From: Burkholderiaceae bacterium
Lineage (GTDB): Bacteria > Pseudomonadota > Gammaproteobacteria > Burkholderiales > Burkholderiaceae_E
DNA: 49,938 nucleotides
Direction of reading: 5' to 3'
Assembly: GCA_024637155.1 (NCBI GenBank)
Contig: JAGXFR010000044.1
Coordinates: forward strand, 1-49,938
The notes under the pieces are model-generated. The model searched no databases and was not told the origin of the DNA. It worked only from the letters and a program-made list of their open reading frames with translations. Both the position numbers and the translations under genes were made by a program. Position 1 is the first letter of the stretch; each line of letters opens with the position of its first letter. This document shows positions 1 through 9,789 of this stretch, piece after piece.

Positions 1-598
1 CCAGCAACCCGAGCAGGATCGCCGCGGCGCAGCCGAGCCAGATCGGCGCCAGATTGCCGGCATAGAACATCGCGATGATCACGATCGCCCCCAGATCGTC
101 GAAGGTCGCGACCGCGAGCAGAAAGACCCGCAGGCCGACGGGCACGCGATTGCCCAGCAGGGAGAGCACCCCGAGCGCGAAAGCGATGTCGGTTGCCGCG
201 GGAATCGCCCAGCCGGCCAACGCCTCCCGATCGCCAAAATTAATTGTGGCGTAGATCAGCGCGGGGACCGCCATGCCGCAGATGGCGGCGACCGCGGGCA
301 GCATGGCCTGCCGCGGGTCGGACAATTCTCCTTCGAGGATCTCGCGCTTGATCTCGAGGCCCACCAGGAGAAAGAACACCGCCATCAGTCCGTCGTTAAT
401 CCACGAGAGCAGCGGCTTGGCGATCGCAAGGGCACCGAAGTGCAAGCCGACCGAGGTGTCGAGCAGGGCGAAGTACAGGGAAGACAGCGGCGAGTTGGCC
501 ATTGCCAGCCCTGCGGCGGCGGCAATTACGAGCAGGGTGCCGCGCGCCGACTTCTGCGCGACGAAGTCACGCAGTGCCTGGCGCATGCGGTTCGGCAT
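1..598 (-). CDS. nhaA: Na+/H+ antiporter NhaA, N-terminal part (cut by window edge)
   Basis: Inner-membrane electrogenic sodium/proton antiporter for pH and sodium homeostasis. About 199 N-terminal residues are visible and the rest lies beyond position 1. The ATG at 598 gives MPNRMRQAL, preceded by GGAG at 6-nt spacing. Hydrophobic helices follow, with family motifs GLEIKREI and [10 protein letters not shown]. The paired ion-binding aspartates sit in TFDDLGAIV at about D167/D168, matching D163/D164 of E. coli NhaA. A perfect hairpin lies just upstream of the Shine-Dalgarno sequence. The gene follows the floA operon on the same strand but may be expressed separately. Confidence 0.93.
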   Translation of the reverse strand, partial: MPNRMRQALRDFVAQKSARGTLLVIAAAAGLAMANSPLSSLYFALLDTSVGLHFGALAIAKPLLSWINDGLMAVFFLLVGLEIKREILEGELSDPRQAMLPAVAAICGMAVPALIYATINFGDREALAGWAIPAATDIAFALGVLSLLGNRVPVGLRVFLLAVATFDDLGAIVIIAMFYAGNLAPIWLGCAAAILLGLL

Positions 599-607
599 CC
601 GGATCTC

Positions 608-634
608 CGACTCCGTTCGTTCCGAACGGAGTCG
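608..634. other. Perfect 12-bp inverted repeat between the floA operon and nhaA
   Basis: Arms 608-619 and 623-634 are perfectly complementary (CGACTCCGTTCG and its complement) with a 3-nt loop. It lies between the stop of the upstream 125-aa gene (635) and the nhaA start (598), next to the nhaA Shine-Dalgarno sequence. No T-run follows on the minus strand, so it is not a classical terminator. It could be a processing stem, a translation-control structure or a protein site. Confidence 0.6.
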
Positions 635-1012
635 CTACCGGGTCATTTCACGTTGGCTCTCGGCGCCGGCGTTGTCACCGGGCGCCTCCATCGCGCGGCA
701 CGGACCCAGGATCGTCGCGAGAACGACCGCGTTCTGCAGGTCGCGCGGGCTGCCGAACAGGGATCGTCGGGAAAAGCGACGCCCGCGCGGCGCGGCCGGG
801 GCGCTCGGCGCCCCGCTGCGGCCGAAATGCCCGGCCGTCGCGCGCGCCACCGGCGGCGCCTGCAGTTCGGTCCCTTCCTCCGGGAATTCCCAAAGAGGCT
901 CCGCCTCCGCCTCGGGCTGGCGTTGCGGGGCGAAGCGCTTGACCAGATACTGAAAGAGCACGATGCCGGCAAAGAGCAACACATACAAAAACTCTTTGGG
1001 GAAACCTTCCAC
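635..1012 (-). CDS. Small membrane-anchored protein of unknown function downstream of floA
   Basis: A 125-residue protein read from a GTG at 1012, with GGAGG six bases upstream, 11 nt after the floA stop. One hydrophobic segment (about residues 8-22, YVLLFAGIVLFQYL) is followed by a charged, Ala/Pro/Arg-rich tail without a recognised domain. The layout suggests one N-terminal transmembrane helix with a flexible cytoplasmic tail. Position and ribosome-binding site indicate co-expression with nfeD and floA, so a role in the same membrane system is plausible. That role is inference; no family was recognised. Confidence 0.65.
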   Translation of the reverse strand: MEGFPKEFLYVLLFAGIVLFQYLVKRFAPQRQPEAEAEPLWEFPEEGTELQAPPVARATAGHFGRSGAPSAPAAPRGRRFSRRSLFGSPRDLQNAVVLATILGPCRAMEAPGDNAGAESQREMTR

Positions 1013-1023
1013 GATCTTCCTCC

Positions 1024-2001
1024 CTATTTGACGGGTGCGGCGGGCGGCTCGTCACCACCGCTGGCGATCTCTTCACGCATGACGGTGTCGGCCTGCAGGT
1101 TCTTCATGCGGTAGTAGTCCATGATACCCATGTTGCCCTGGCGGAAGGCCTCGGCCATCGCGCGCGGCACTTCCGCTTCGGCTTCCACCACCCGTGCCCG
1201 CATTTCCTGCTCGAGCGCGACGGCCATCGCGCGCCGTTCTTCGGCCTTGGCTTGCGCGATCTGCTTGTCGGCGTTGGCCTGGTCGATCTGCAGCTTGGCG
1301 CCGATGTTCTGCCCCACGTCCACGTCCGCGATGTCGATCGACAGGATCTCGTAGGCCGTTCCCGAATCCAGCCCCTTGCTCAGCACGTGCTTGGAAATGT
1401 GATCCGGGTTCTCGAGCACGTTCTTGTGGCTCAGCGCCGAGCCGATCGTGCTCACCATGCCTTCGCCCACCCGCGCGATGATCGTCTCTTCGCCGGCGCC
1501 GCCCACCAGCCGATCGATGTTGGTGCGTACCGTCACCCGGCACACCGCGATCAGCTGAATCCCGTCCTTGGCCACTGCGGCGATCTTGGGTGTTTCGATG
1601 ACCTTGGGCAGAACCGACATCTGCACGGCTTCGAGCACGTTGCGTCCGGCCAGATCGATGGCGGCGGCGCGCTTGAAGGGCAGGGGAATGTTGGCCTTGT
1701 CGGCCGAGATCATGGCGTTGACGACGCGCACGACGTTGCCGCCCGCCAGGAAGTGCGCCTCCAGATCGTTGATGGAGATTTCGATGCCCGCCTTGACCGC
1801 ACTGATCCGCGCGGTGACCACGGTGGTGGGGGGGACGCGCCGCAGCCGCATGCCGATCAGGGTCAAGAGCCCCACGTAGGCGCCCGATGCCCACGCCGCG
1901 ATCCACAACGGGATGGGCACCAGATACAGAATCAGCGCCAGTCCGGCGACAATCATCAGCAGGATCCCGAGGGCTCCCGTCAGTCCCGTTTCAATACCCA
2001 T
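1024..2001 (-). CDS. floA: Flotillin-like protein FloA (UPF0365/YqfA family)
   Basis: Bacterial flotillin-type scaffold of functional membrane microdomains. The 325-aa length is close to the usual size of about 330. An N-terminal hydrophobic hairpin (about residues 8-55) precedes the family core [12 protein letters not shown] and [19 protein letters not shown]. An Ala/Glu-rich coiled-coil region follows ([21 protein letters not shown]) and then a C-terminal [11 protein letters not shown] segment. The ATG at 2001 has AAGGAG nine bases upstream. It starts 7 nt after the nfeD stop, the classic nfeD-floA operon, in which NfeD is the membrane protease/OB-fold partner of the flotillin. Confidence 0.93.
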   Translation of the reverse strand: MGIETGLTGALGILLMIVAGLALILYLVPIPLWIAAWASGAYVGLLTLIGMRLRRVPPTTVVTARISAVKAGIEISINDLEAHFLAGGNVVRVVNAMISADKANIPLPFKRAAAIDLAGRNVLEAVQMSVLPKVIETPKIAAVAKDGIQLIAVCRVTVRTNIDRLVGGAGEETIIARVGEGMVSTIGSALSHKNVLENPDHISKHVLSKGLDSGTAYEILSIDIADVDVGQNIGAKLQIDQANADKQIAQAKAEERRAMAVALEQEMRARVVEAEAEVPRAMAEAFRQGNMGIMDYYRMKNLQADTVMREEIASGGDEPPAAPVK

Positions 2002-2007
2002 CTGGTG

Positions 2008-3387
2008 CTACTCCTTGCGGTTGGTGTTCGTTGTGCGTTGCACGACAACCCGGTTGCCGTCGACGCGAATCACTTCGATCGACTCCCCGGCATCGATATG
2101 TTCACCGTCGGACACCACGTCCACACGATGACTGTCGATCTCGGCGATGCCGGCGGGGCGCAGGGGGGAAGACGCACGGCCCGTTCTCCCCAACCACTGC
2201 AGGTCGCTCGCGGGTGCCGAAGCGTAGCCTTGCGACGCGTCCAGCCCGTCCTCGAGGATCAGCCGTCGACCAAATGGCAGTCGCGGCAGGTAGCGCAGTA
2301 TGACGAGACTGGCGACGAACGCAAGGAGCAGCGAGAAGACGACACGCGTCGCAGCACCAACGATGAACTCGAAGGTGTCTCCGCTCCCGACCAGACTCAT
2401 GATGAGGCCCGTGAGAATCGCCGCGATTCCCAGCACCCCGGCGATCCCGAAGCCCGGGATGACGAACACCTCGAGCACCAGCAGGATGATGCCGCCCAGC
2501 GCGAGCAGCAGTTCCTCCCAGCCGGCGAGCTGGACCAGCCAGTGCCCCCAGAGAAACAGCCCGAGACTCGTGATGCCCAGCGCGCCGGGTACCCCGAAGC
2601 CAGGCGTGCGGATCTCGAGAATGATGCCGATCATCGCGATGGTGATCAGCAGGGAACTCAGCACCGGATTCGTCAGAAAACGCACCAGGTTTTCGGCCCA
2701 GTTGGGCGTGGCACGCCGGATCTCGGCGCCGCCCAGCCCCAGCTTCTCCAACGCCGCCTCGAGCGTGTCGGCGCGGAAGTCGGCGACCTTGTGCTTGAGC
2801 GCTTCCTCGGTGGTCAGGGTGAGCAGTTTGCCCTTGGCGACGAGCCCGGGAATGACCACATCGGCGTCCACCATCGCTTCCGCGACCAGCAGCGGTCGCT
2901 TGCGCGCCTCGGCCGTGGCGCGAAACTCCTTGCGGACGTAGGAAACCGTCTTCTCGGAAACGGGCTGGGCGCTGGTGCCCGACTCGCCGACCTGCACGGG
3001 CGTGGCCGCACCGATCGTGCCGCCCTCGGCCATGACGATGTGCTGCGTCGCAAGGCTGATCAGCGCGCCGGCCGAGATGGCCCGCTTGTTGACGAATGCG
3101 ATGCTTCGAATGCGGGCGTTGAGCAGCGCGTCGCGGATCTGCACGGCCGCGTCGACGCGGCCGCCGAAGGTGTTGATGTCCAGGACCACCGCAACGGCTC
3201 CCGCTGCGCTCGCCTCGTCGAGGACACGCTGGATGAAGGGCGCCAGCCCGAGATCGATGATTCCCGTGATCGGCGCCACATAGACGATCGGCGGCGGCTT
3301 TTCCTGCGCGAAGCCGACGCCTTGCGGCCCGAGCACCCCGAGCGCAGCGAGAAGGAATGCTCGTGCGGCCCACATGATTGCGTTCAC
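2008..3387 (-). CDS. nfeD: NfeD-type membrane-bound ClpP-class serine protease
   Basis: Long-form NfeD of about 459 aa: signal or anchor segment (residues 5-28), ClpP-class protease domain (about 30-230), a polytopic membrane region, and a C-terminal OB-fold NfeD domain (about 400-459). The protease motif DINTFGGRVD is followed by NKRAISAGAL, whose Ser is about residue 105. A Lys 41 residues later (about K146) matches the Ser97-Lys138 spacing of the characterised archaeal 1510-N dyad. The GTG at 3387 is preferred because GGGAG lies 5 nt upstream. An ATG at 3375 is the alternative with a poor spacer. First gene of the nfeD-floA operon. Confidence 0.88.
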   Translation of the reverse strand: MNAIMWAARAFLLAALGVLGPQGVGFAQEKPPPIVYVAPITGIIDLGLAPFIQRVLDEASAAGAVAVVLDINTFGGRVDAAVQIRDALLNARIRSIAFVNKRAISAGALISLATQHIVMAEGGTIGAATPVQVGESGTSAQPVSEKTVSYVRKEFRATAEARKRPLLVAEAMVDADVVIPGLVAKGKLLTLTTEEALKHKVADFRADTLEAALEKLGLGGAEIRRATPNWAENLVRFLTNPVLSSLLITIAMIGIILEIRTPGFGVPGALGITSLGLFLWGHWLVQLAGWEELLLALGGIILLVLEVFVIPGFGIAGVLGIAAILTGLIMSLVGSGDTFEFIVGAATRVVFSLLLAFVASLVILRYLPRLPFGRRLILEDGLDASQGYASAPASDLQWLGRTGRASSPLRPAGIAEIDSHRVDVVSDGEHIDAGESIEVIRVDGNRVVVQRTTNTNRKE

Positions 3388-4271
<884 letters not shown>

Positions 4272-4297
4272 TCCGGGCGACCCCGCAACGACAACTT

Positions 4298-5089
4298 CTA
4301 CTGGATCTTCGCCTTCGCGCGCAGATCCTTCTGCAACGCCTCGATGCGCTGGCGCTCGAGTTGCTGAACGATCTGGGGCCGCACCTGATCCATGGGCGGG
4401 GCCTTGACGTCGCGGACGTCGTCGACGCGGATCACGTGGTAGCCGAACTGGGTCTTGACGGGCGCCTGCGTGAACTTGCCCTTCTCGAGCTTGACCAGCG
4501 CTTCCGCGAATTCCTTGACGAAGGTCGTGGGCACGTTCCAGTCCAGGTCGCCGCCCTGTTGCGCGGATCCGGTGTCGGTGGACTGCTTGGCGAGTTCCTC
4601 GAACTTCCCGTTCTTCTTGAGTTGCTCGATGATCTGCTTGGCCGTTTCCTCTTTCTCGACGAGGATGTGGCGCGCCTTGTACTCCTTGCCCGACTGCGCC
4701 TTGACCGCCTTGTCGTATTCAGCCTTGACTTCCTCGTCCTTGATCGGGTTGGTCTTGGCGTAGTCGAGAACCAGCGCACGGATCAGGATGTCCTGCCGGG
4801 CCAGATCCAGCTGGCGCTGCACGTCGGCGTTCTTCGCGAGGCCGCGTTTCTCGGCCTCCTGCATGAACAATTCACGGGCGATCAACTCGTCGCGCACCGC
4901 GGCACGCAGTTCCGGCGTGTCGGCGCGGCCCTGTCCGGCGAGGATCTGAACGAACTCGTCGACCCGCGCCTTGGGGATGGCCTTGCCGTTGACCACTGCT
5001 GCATTCTGCGCAAGGGCCGAGGTACCCGCGAGCAGCAGCGCAGCCGCGAGCAGGGGGGCGGCATGGGCCGCGCGGATCGGAAATATCAT
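4298..5089 (-). CDS. Periplasmic parvulin-type peptidyl-prolyl isomerase (PpiC/SurA-like)
   Basis: A 263-aa secreted isomerase. The Sec signal peptide covers about residues 1-28 (hydrophobic core LLAAALLLAGTSALAQ), followed by a SurA-N-like helical region. One parvulin rotamase domain spans about 120-225, with KARHILV, GKFEELAKQSTD, GGDLDW and FGYHVIRVDD. The ATG at 5089 has AAGGAACAGAA upstream. Its ATG overlaps the bolA stop (ATGA), so translation is likely coupled. It is last in the yciB-bolA-ppi operon. It likely assists outer-membrane or periplasmic protein folding; the specific clients cannot be told. Confidence 0.92.
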   Translation of the reverse strand: MIFPIRAAHAAPLLAAALLLAGTSALAQNAAVVNGKAIPKARVDEFVQILAGQGRADTPELRAAVRDELIARELFMQEAEKRGLAKNADVQRQLDLARQDILIRALVLDYAKTNPIKDEEVKAEYDKAVKAQSGKEYKARHILVEKEETAKQIIEQLKKNGKFEELAKQSTDTGSAQQGGDLDWNVPTTFVKEFAEALVKLEKGKFTQAPVKTQFGYHVIRVDDVRDVKAPPMDQVRPQIVQQLERQRIEALQKDLRAKAKIQ

Positions 5090-5403
5090 TTCTGTTCCTT
5101 GTGGAGGATGGGATTGGGGAGAGTTGGTGAGGTGTTGCCCGTCGGCGTCCGTGCGTCGATCGCGAGCGCATGAATGGGACCGGGGAGCCACTCGCGCAAG
5201 GAATGATACACGAGGCGATGGCGCGCGACGGTGCTCAGTCCCGCGAACGCGTCGCTGACGATGTGCGCGCGGAAATGCCCGCCGCTGCGCGCGCCTTCAT
5301 GCCCGACGTGCAGGTGCCCCTCGTCCTCGACTTCGACCTGCGCGCCTGGGAACGCGGTGCGCAGCCGCGCGCTCAAATCGTCCGCCGTCAGTCGGTTCGT
5401 CAC
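5086..5403 (-). CDS. bolA: BolA family protein
   Basis: A 105-aa BolA-fold protein, the length of E. coli BolA. Such proteins bind [2Fe-2S] clusters with monothiol glutaredoxins and affect morphology and stress responses. Core motifs are GHLHVGHEG (with the conserved histidines), [13 protein letters not shown] and [11 protein letters not shown]. The GTG start at 5403 overlaps the yciB stop (GTGA), and its own stop overlaps the parvulin ATG (ATGA). Three genes are therefore chained by 4-bp overlaps. The C-terminal 20 residues after IHALAID are low-complexity. Confidence 0.92.
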   Translation of the reverse strand: MTNRLTADDLSARLRTAFPGAQVEVEDEGHLHVGHEGARSGGHFRAHIVSDAFAGLSTVARHRLVYHSLREWLPGPIHALAIDARTPTGNTSPTLPNPILHKEQK

Positions 5404-5933
5404 GCGTCTTCCTGGATGAAGCGCCCAATGTAGAAGGCCTGGGCAACGATGAACACGAGCGTCAGGCCCATCGTACCGAAGAGCTTGAAATTCACCCAGA
5501 TGTCGGTCGAGAAGTTGAAGGCGACGAACAGGTTGGCGGCGGCCATCGCCACGAAGAACGTGGCCCAGACCAGGTTGAGCCGGTCCCAGATCGGTGCCGC
5601 CAGGCGCACCTGGGCGTTCATCATCGCTTCGATCAGGTTCTTGCGGAAGCCATATCGCGCCACGAGCAGCGCAATGGCGAACGCCGCGTAGAGCACGGTC
5701 GGTTTCCACTTGATGAAGGTCTCGTCGTGGAACAGCAGCGTCATGCCGCCGAAGACGACGATGATCGCCAGACTGGCCCACTGCATGCCCGCGACCTTGC
5801 GGCCGCGCGCGAGCAGCCAGGCGATCTGCGCGATGCTCGCGATGATCGCTACCCCCGTGGCCACGTAGATGTCGTAGACCTTGAAGGCGACGAAGAAGAG
5901 GATGACCGGGAAGAGGTCGAAGAGCAGTTTCAT
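5400..5933 (-). CDS. yciB: Inner-membrane septation protein A (YciB/IspA family)
   Basis: A 177-aa polytopic membrane protein involved in cell envelope and septation. Family motifs: [14 protein letters not shown] at the N-terminus, [23 protein letters not shown] and [10 protein letters not shown]. Five or so hydrophobic helices are evident. The ATG at 5933 matches the family N-terminus; an upstream ATG at 5951 would add MTSRNP and is less likely. First gene of the operon with bolA and the parvulin. It is divergent from the small ORF at 6025 across about 90 bp. Confidence 0.94.
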   Translation of the reverse strand: MKLLFDLFPVILFFVAFKVYDIYVATGVAIIASIAQIAWLLARGRKVAGMQWASLAIIVVFGGMTLLFHDETFIKWKPTVLYAAFAIALLVARYGFRKNLIEAMMNAQVRLAAPIWDRLNLVWATFFVAMAAANLFVAFNFSTDIWVNFKLFGTMGLTLVFIVAQAFYIGRFIQEDA

Positions 5934-5988
5934 CGGATTCCGTGAAGTCAACCTGCCAACGGGCAGTGATGGGCGCTTGCCAACAGGC

Positions 5989-5994
5989 TATAAT
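5989..5994 (+). promoter_or_regulatory. Consensus TATAAT -10 element upstream of the 40-codon ORF
   Basis: A perfect TATAAT in an AT-rich patch (5986-6010) that contrasts with its GC-rich surroundings, 31 bp before the ATG at 6025. No good -35 hexamer lies 16-18 bp upstream, so an activator or an imperfect -35 is possible. It supports the small ORF being an independently transcribed gene. Confidence 0.5.
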
Positions 5995-6024
5995 TATAGA
6001 TTAGCTACCAACGAGGCAACCAAC

Positions 6025-6147
6025 ATGGCTGAACGTTCACGCAAGCGCCGCAACACCCTTGAGCGCCGCTGTCTGCCCAAGTCGCTCAAGCGCCTGTTCA
6101 ACGGCTCTTCGCGCACCATCTTCAAGATGCTCCTGAAGGGCAAGTAA
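6025..6147 (+). CDS. 40-aa highly basic small protein, function unknown
   Basis: Reads MAERSRKRRNTLERRC and ends with MLLKGK. About one third of the residues are Lys or Arg and there is one Cys. Start support is good: GAGG eight bases before the ATG and a TATAAT box at 5989. It lies alone between the divergent yciB and the convergent msrB, which ends 16 bp away. Such composition is seen in ribosome- or nucleic-acid-associated small proteins, but no family was recognised. The function is unassigned; a chance ORF is possible but unlikely given its signals. Confidence 0.6.
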   Translation: MAERSRKRRNTLERRCLPKSLKRLFNGSSRTIFKMLLKGK

Positions 6148-6163
6148 GCAGGAAACCAGGCGA

Positions 6164-6580
6164 CTAGTTTTCATCCGCGGCGCCGTCGGCTTCAAAACGC
6201 AGCGCCGCCGAATTGATGCAATAGCGCAGGCCCGTGGGTTGCGGGCCGTCTTCGAACACGTGACCGAGGTGTGCGTCGCATGCGGCGCACAGCACCTCGG
6301 TGCGGACCATCCACATCTGCATGTCGCGACGCGTGCGCACGCACCCGTCCGTGGCCGGTCGCGTGTAGCTCGGCCAACCGGTCCCCGAATCGAACTTGTC
6401 TCCCGAGGCGAACAGGGCGCGTCCGCAGCACACGCAGGCATAGGTGCCCGCGGCGTGCTGATCGTGGTATTTCCCTGAAAAGGGCGGCTCGGTGGCGCCA
6501 CGGCGCGTCACGTCGTACTGCGTGCCCGTAAGTTTCTTGCGCCAGTAGGCGTTGTCCTTCAGCGTGGTTTCGTCGTTCAT
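6164..6580 (-). CDS. msrB: Peptide-methionine (R)-S-oxide reductase MsrB
   Basis: A 138-aa cytosolic repair enzyme that reduces Met-R-sulfoxide in proteins with thioredoxin. The zinc site is complete with two CxxC pairs (C49/C52 and C98/C101). The catalytic Cys is C121 in GLRYCIN. Other motifs are AYWRKKLT, FDSGTGWPSY and LGHVFEDGP. No signal peptide. Divergent from the acyl-CoA synthetase gene. Confidence 0.96.
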   Translation of the reverse strand: MNDETTLKDNAYWRKKLTGTQYDVTRRGATEPPFSGKYHDQHAAGTYACVCCGRALFASGDKFDSGTGWPSYTRPATDGCVRTRRDMQMWMVRTEVLCAACDAHLGHVFEDGPQPTGLRYCINSAALRFEADGAADEN

Positions 6581-6683
6581 GAGCCGGCAGTTCAGGGGAG
6601 TTGCGCTTGCGCGAGGGCTACCGGCATGCTAAGCCCAAGTGCATAATCGCCGCGATCAACCATAACCATCAGGGGGACACGCC

Positions 6684-8324
6684 ATGCAGGGTTTGATGAT
6701 GGACATGCCGCTGCTCGTCTCGTCGATTCTCGAGCACGCGACCCGCCACCACGGCAGCGTCGAGATCGTCTCGCGACGCGTGGAGGGGGATCTCCACCGC
6801 TACACCTATGCCGACCTGAACCAGCGCGCGCGCCGTCTGGCGAGCGCATTCACGCGACTCGGGGTCGGGGTCGGCGACCGGATCGGGACCCTGGCCTGGA
6901 ACGGCTACCGTCACCTGGAGATCTACTACGGGGTCGGGGGCATGGGCGCGGTCGTGCACACGATCAACCCCCGGCTGCATCCGGAGCAGATCGCCTGGAT
7001 CGTCAACCATGCGGGCGACACGCACCTCGCCTTCGACATCAGCTTTCTGCCGATCATCCAGGCCATCGCGCCGCGCTGCCCCGGGGTGCAGAGTTGGATC
7101 GCGCTGGTCGACGCGGAGCGCCAGCCGACGATTCCGGGAGTGGATCTGGTCAATTACGAGGAGTTCCTCGCGACCGGCACGACGGACTTCCATTGGCCCG
7201 AACTCGACGAACGCACCGCGGTCGGGCTGTGCTACACCTCGGGCACGACGGGCAACCCGAAGGGGGTGATGTACGCGCACCGATCGACCGTGCTCCACGC
7301 CTACGCGGCCGCGCTCCCCGACTCGATCGGGGCCTCGGCGCGCGACACCGTGCTCCCGGTGGTGCCGATGTTCCACGTCAACGCCTGGGGCCTGCCGTAT
7401 CTCTGCCCGCTGGTCGGTGCGCGGCTGGTGTTTCCCGGACCCAGCCTCGACGGCAAGTCGCTCTACGAACTTTTCGAAGCCGAGCGCGTCACCTTCTCGG
7501 CCGGTGTGCCGACCATCTGGCAGGGGCTGCTCGCGCACGTGCGCAGCAACGGGCTCAAGTTCTCCACGCTGCAGCGCACGCTGATCGGCGGTTCGGCCTG
7601 TCCGCCGTCAATGATCGACGCGTTCCGCGACGAATTCGGAGTGGACGTGATCCACGGCTGGGGCATGACCGAACTCTCGCCGCTGGGTACGCTTTCGCGG
7701 CTGCAATTCAAGCATCTCGATCTCGACCCGGCCGCGCAGCGCCGCATTCTCGCCAAGCAGGGGCACGTGATCTTCGGCATCGACTTGAAGATCGTCTCCG
7801 ACGAGGGGCAGGAGTTGCCGTGGGACGGCACCACGCAGGGCGAATTGCTGGCGCGCGGACCGTGGGTGATCCGCGAGTATTTCCGTGGCGAGGGGGGCGA
7901 CCCGCTCGTCTACGACGCGGACGGCACGGGCTGGTTCCCGACTGGCGACGTCGCCACGATCGACCCGGACGGGTACATGCAGATCACCGACCGCAGCAAG
8001 GACGTGATCAAGTCGGGCGGGGAGTGGATCAGCACGATCGATCTGGAGAACCTCGCGGTCGCGCACCCCGGGGTTGCGCAGGCTGCCGTGATCGGTGTCG
8101 CGCACCCGAAGTGGGACGAGCGGCCGCTGCTGATCGTCGTGCGCGCCCCGGGCACCGAGGTGACGCGAGAGGAATTGCTCGCCTATTACGAGGGCAAGAT
8201 CGCGAGTTGGTGGACACCCAACGACGTGCAGTTCGTCGACGCGATTCCGCTGGGCGCAACCGGCAAGATTCTGAAGACAAAGCTGCGCGAGCAGTTCCGC
8301 GACTACGTGCTGCCGTCGGAGTGA
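6684..8324 (+). CDS. AMP-forming acyl-CoA synthetase (DmdB-like medium/long-chain ligase)
   Basis: Activates a carboxylic acid to its CoA thioester through an acyl-adenylate. It is 546 aa, the usual size. The P-loop [11 protein letters not shown] is at residues 184-194, GWGMTELSP at mid-protein, [12 protein letters not shown] and [15 protein letters not shown] near 430-465, and the adenylating Lys is in [11 protein letters not shown] near the C-terminus. The start has GGGGGA six bases upstream. Overall it resembles the 3-methylmercaptopropionate/medium-chain CoA ligase branch, but the substrate is not predictable. It opens the catabolic region; the importer and beta-oxidation genes follow on the same strand. 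Confidence 0.92.
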   Translation: MQGLMMDMPLLVSSILEHATRHHGSVEIVSRRVEGDLHRYTYADLNQRARRLASAFTRLGVGVGDRIGTLAWNGYRHLEIYYGVGGMGAVVHTINPRLHPEQIAWIVNHAGDTHLAFDISFLPIIQAIAPRCPGVQSWIALVDAERQPTIPGVDLVNYEEFLATGTTDFHWPELDERTAVGLCYTSGTTGNPKGVMYAHRSTVLHAYAAALPDSIGASARDTVLPVVPMFHVNAWGLPYLCPLVGARLVFPGPSLDGKSLYELFEAERVTFSAGVPTIWQGLLAHVRSNGLKFSTLQRTLIGGSACPPSMIDAFRDEFGVDVIHGWGMTELSPLGTLSRLQFKHLDLDPAAQRRILAKQGHVIFGIDLKIVSDEGQELPWDGTTQGELLARGPWVIREYFRGEGGDPLVYDADGTGWFPTGDVATIDPDGYMQITDRSKDVIKSGGEWISTIDLENLAVAHPGVAQAAVIGVAHPKWDERPLLIVVRAPGTEVTREELLAYYEGKIASWWTPNDVQFVDAIPLGATGKILKTKLREQFRDYVLPSE

Positions 8325-8335
8325 AGGGAGCGAGT

Positions 8336-8359
8336 CGCGCCGGAGGCCGCGCCGGAGGC
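8336..8359 (+). repeat. Two-copy 12-bp tandem repeat
   Basis: CGCGCCGGAGGC is repeated twice without a gap just after the acyl-CoA synthetase stop. It is probably a small slippage duplication with no evident function. Confidence 0.7.
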
Positions 8360-8440
8360 CTTGTCTCGCCGTTACTTGTTCCCTTATGATGTATGAAGAA
8401 ACGCAAGCGCTGTTTAACGTTCGCCAGGAGACCGGTACAC

Positions 8441-9688
8441 ATGAGCAAAATTCGCTTCGCCGCGATGGCCGTCGCCGTCGCATCCACGTTTGCCGCACCT
8501 GCCGCGATCGGGCAGACCGTCAAGGTTGCATTCATCGACCCGCTCTCGGGCCCGTTCGCTCCGGTCGGACAGACCATCCTGCACTCCTGGCAAACCGTGG
8601 TGGAGGTCGCCAATCAGAAAGACTGGGCCGGCGGACCGAAGTTCCAGATGGTCGCGTTCGACAACAAGGGCAGCCCGCAGGAAAGCCTGACCGTGCTCAA
8701 GCAGGTGATCGACCAGGGCATTCGCTACGTGGTGCAGGGCAACGGCTCGGGTGCGGCGATCGCCCTCTCGGACGCGATCCAGAAGCACAACGACCGCAAT
8801 CCCGGCAAGGAAATCGTCTATCTGAACTATGCGGCAGTCGATCCGTCGCTGACCAACGAGCGCTGCTCGTTCTGGCACTTCCGGCTGGACATCAACGCCG
8901 ACATGAAGATGGAGGCGCTCAGCGCCTACATGGCCAAGAACATGGCGGTCAAGAAGGTCTATCTGATCAACCAGGACTATTCCTTCGGTCAATCGGTGGC
9001 GGCGGCCGCCAAGCGCGACATTCCGCGCAAACGCGCCGACGTCGAGATCGTCGGCTCGGATCTGCACCCGATCATGCAGGTCAAGGACTTCGCCCCCTAT
9101 ATCGCGAAGATGAAGGCGGCGGGCGCCGACACCGTGGTCACCGGCAACTGGGGCGTGGATCTTCAGTTGCTGATCAAGGCGGCCAAGGACGCCGGCTACG
9201 ACGCGAACTTCTACACCTACTACGCCGGCACGACCGGGGTGCCCACCGCGATGGGGAGCACGGGCGAGGGTAAGGTTCACCAGGTCATCAACTGGATTGT
9301 GAACGTTCCGCCCAGCTATCCGGGCAGCGACCTGCGCGAGATGCAGACCAAGAAGTTCGGGGACGACTACTACACCTTCCAGACCTACGTCGGCATTCAG
9401 CTGCTTGCCGAGGCGATGAAGAGAACCAAGTCGATCGACCCGGTGAAGGTCGCCTTCGCGATGGAGGGCATGCGGGTTCCGAGCCTGAACGGCGAGATCG
9501 ATATGCGCGCTTCGGACCACCAGCTGCAGCAGAACGTCTACATCTCCACGTGGGCGAAGAAGGACGGCAAGGCAGTCAAGTACGACGATGAGAAGACGGG
9601 CTACGGGTGGAAAATGCAGACGATGATCCCCTCGTACGTCGCAGCGCAGCCCACGTCGTGCCAGATGAAGCGGCCGCCGCGGCCCTGA
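8441..9688 (+). CDS. Liv-type ABC transporter substrate-binding protein
   Basis: Periplasmic type-I solute-binding protein (415 aa) of the branched-chain amino acid/organic acid uptake family. The Sec signal peptide is about residues 1-23 (MAVAVASTFAAPAAIG, then QTVKVAFIDPLSGPFAPVG). The Leu/Ile/Val-binding fold is shown by AFDNKGSPQESL, NGSGAAIALSD and GNWGVDLQLLIKAAKDAGY. The ATG at 8441 has CAGGAG ten bases upstream; an ATG at 8393 would add 16 basic residues before the signal and is less likely. Clustering with acyl-CoA genes suggests the ligand is an organic acid rather than an amino acid (inference). Confidence 0.93.
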   Translation: MSKIRFAAMAVAVASTFAAPAAIGQTVKVAFIDPLSGPFAPVGQTILHSWQTVVEVANQKDWAGGPKFQMVAFDNKGSPQESLTVLKQVIDQGIRYVVQGNGSGAAIALSDAIQKHNDRNPGKEIVYLNYAAVDPSLTNERCSFWHFRLDINADMKMEALSAYMAKNMAVKKVYLINQDYSFGQSVAAAAKRDIPRKRADVEIVGSDLHPIMQVKDFAPYIAKMKAAGADTVVTGNWGVDLQLLIKAAKDAGYDANFYTYYAGTTGVPTAMGSTGEGKVHQVINWIVNVPPSYPGSDLREMQTKKFGDDYYTFQTYVGIQLLAEAMKRTKSIDPVKVAFAMEGMRVPSLNGEIDMRASDHQLQQNVYISTWAKKDGKAVKYDDEKTGYGWKMQTMIPSYVAAQPTSCQMKRPPRP

Positions 9689-9701
9689 TTCACTGACGAA
9701 T

Positions 9702-9744
9702 CCCGCCCCCGGGGCGCGCAGGCGCGCGTCCCGGGCGTGGTTTT
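9702..9744 (+). terminator. Hairpin with short T-run between binding protein and permease genes
   Basis: GC-rich imperfect stem with arms of about 14-16 bp (GCCCCCGGGGCGCGC and its near-complement after a short loop), then TTTT at 9741-9744. It likely acts as an attenuating terminator or 3'-end stabiliser that keeps binding-protein mRNA in excess over permease mRNA, as is common in Liv operons. Confidence 0.55.
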
Positions 9745-9789
9745 GCCCTGTTCTCACGCAACGCGCAACGCCCATCGGATTGCCTTCGC

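Noticed and set aside
8336..8359. Tandem 12-bp repeat as an iteron or regulatory array
   Set aside because: Only two copies, located just after a stop codon; most simply a slippage duplication.
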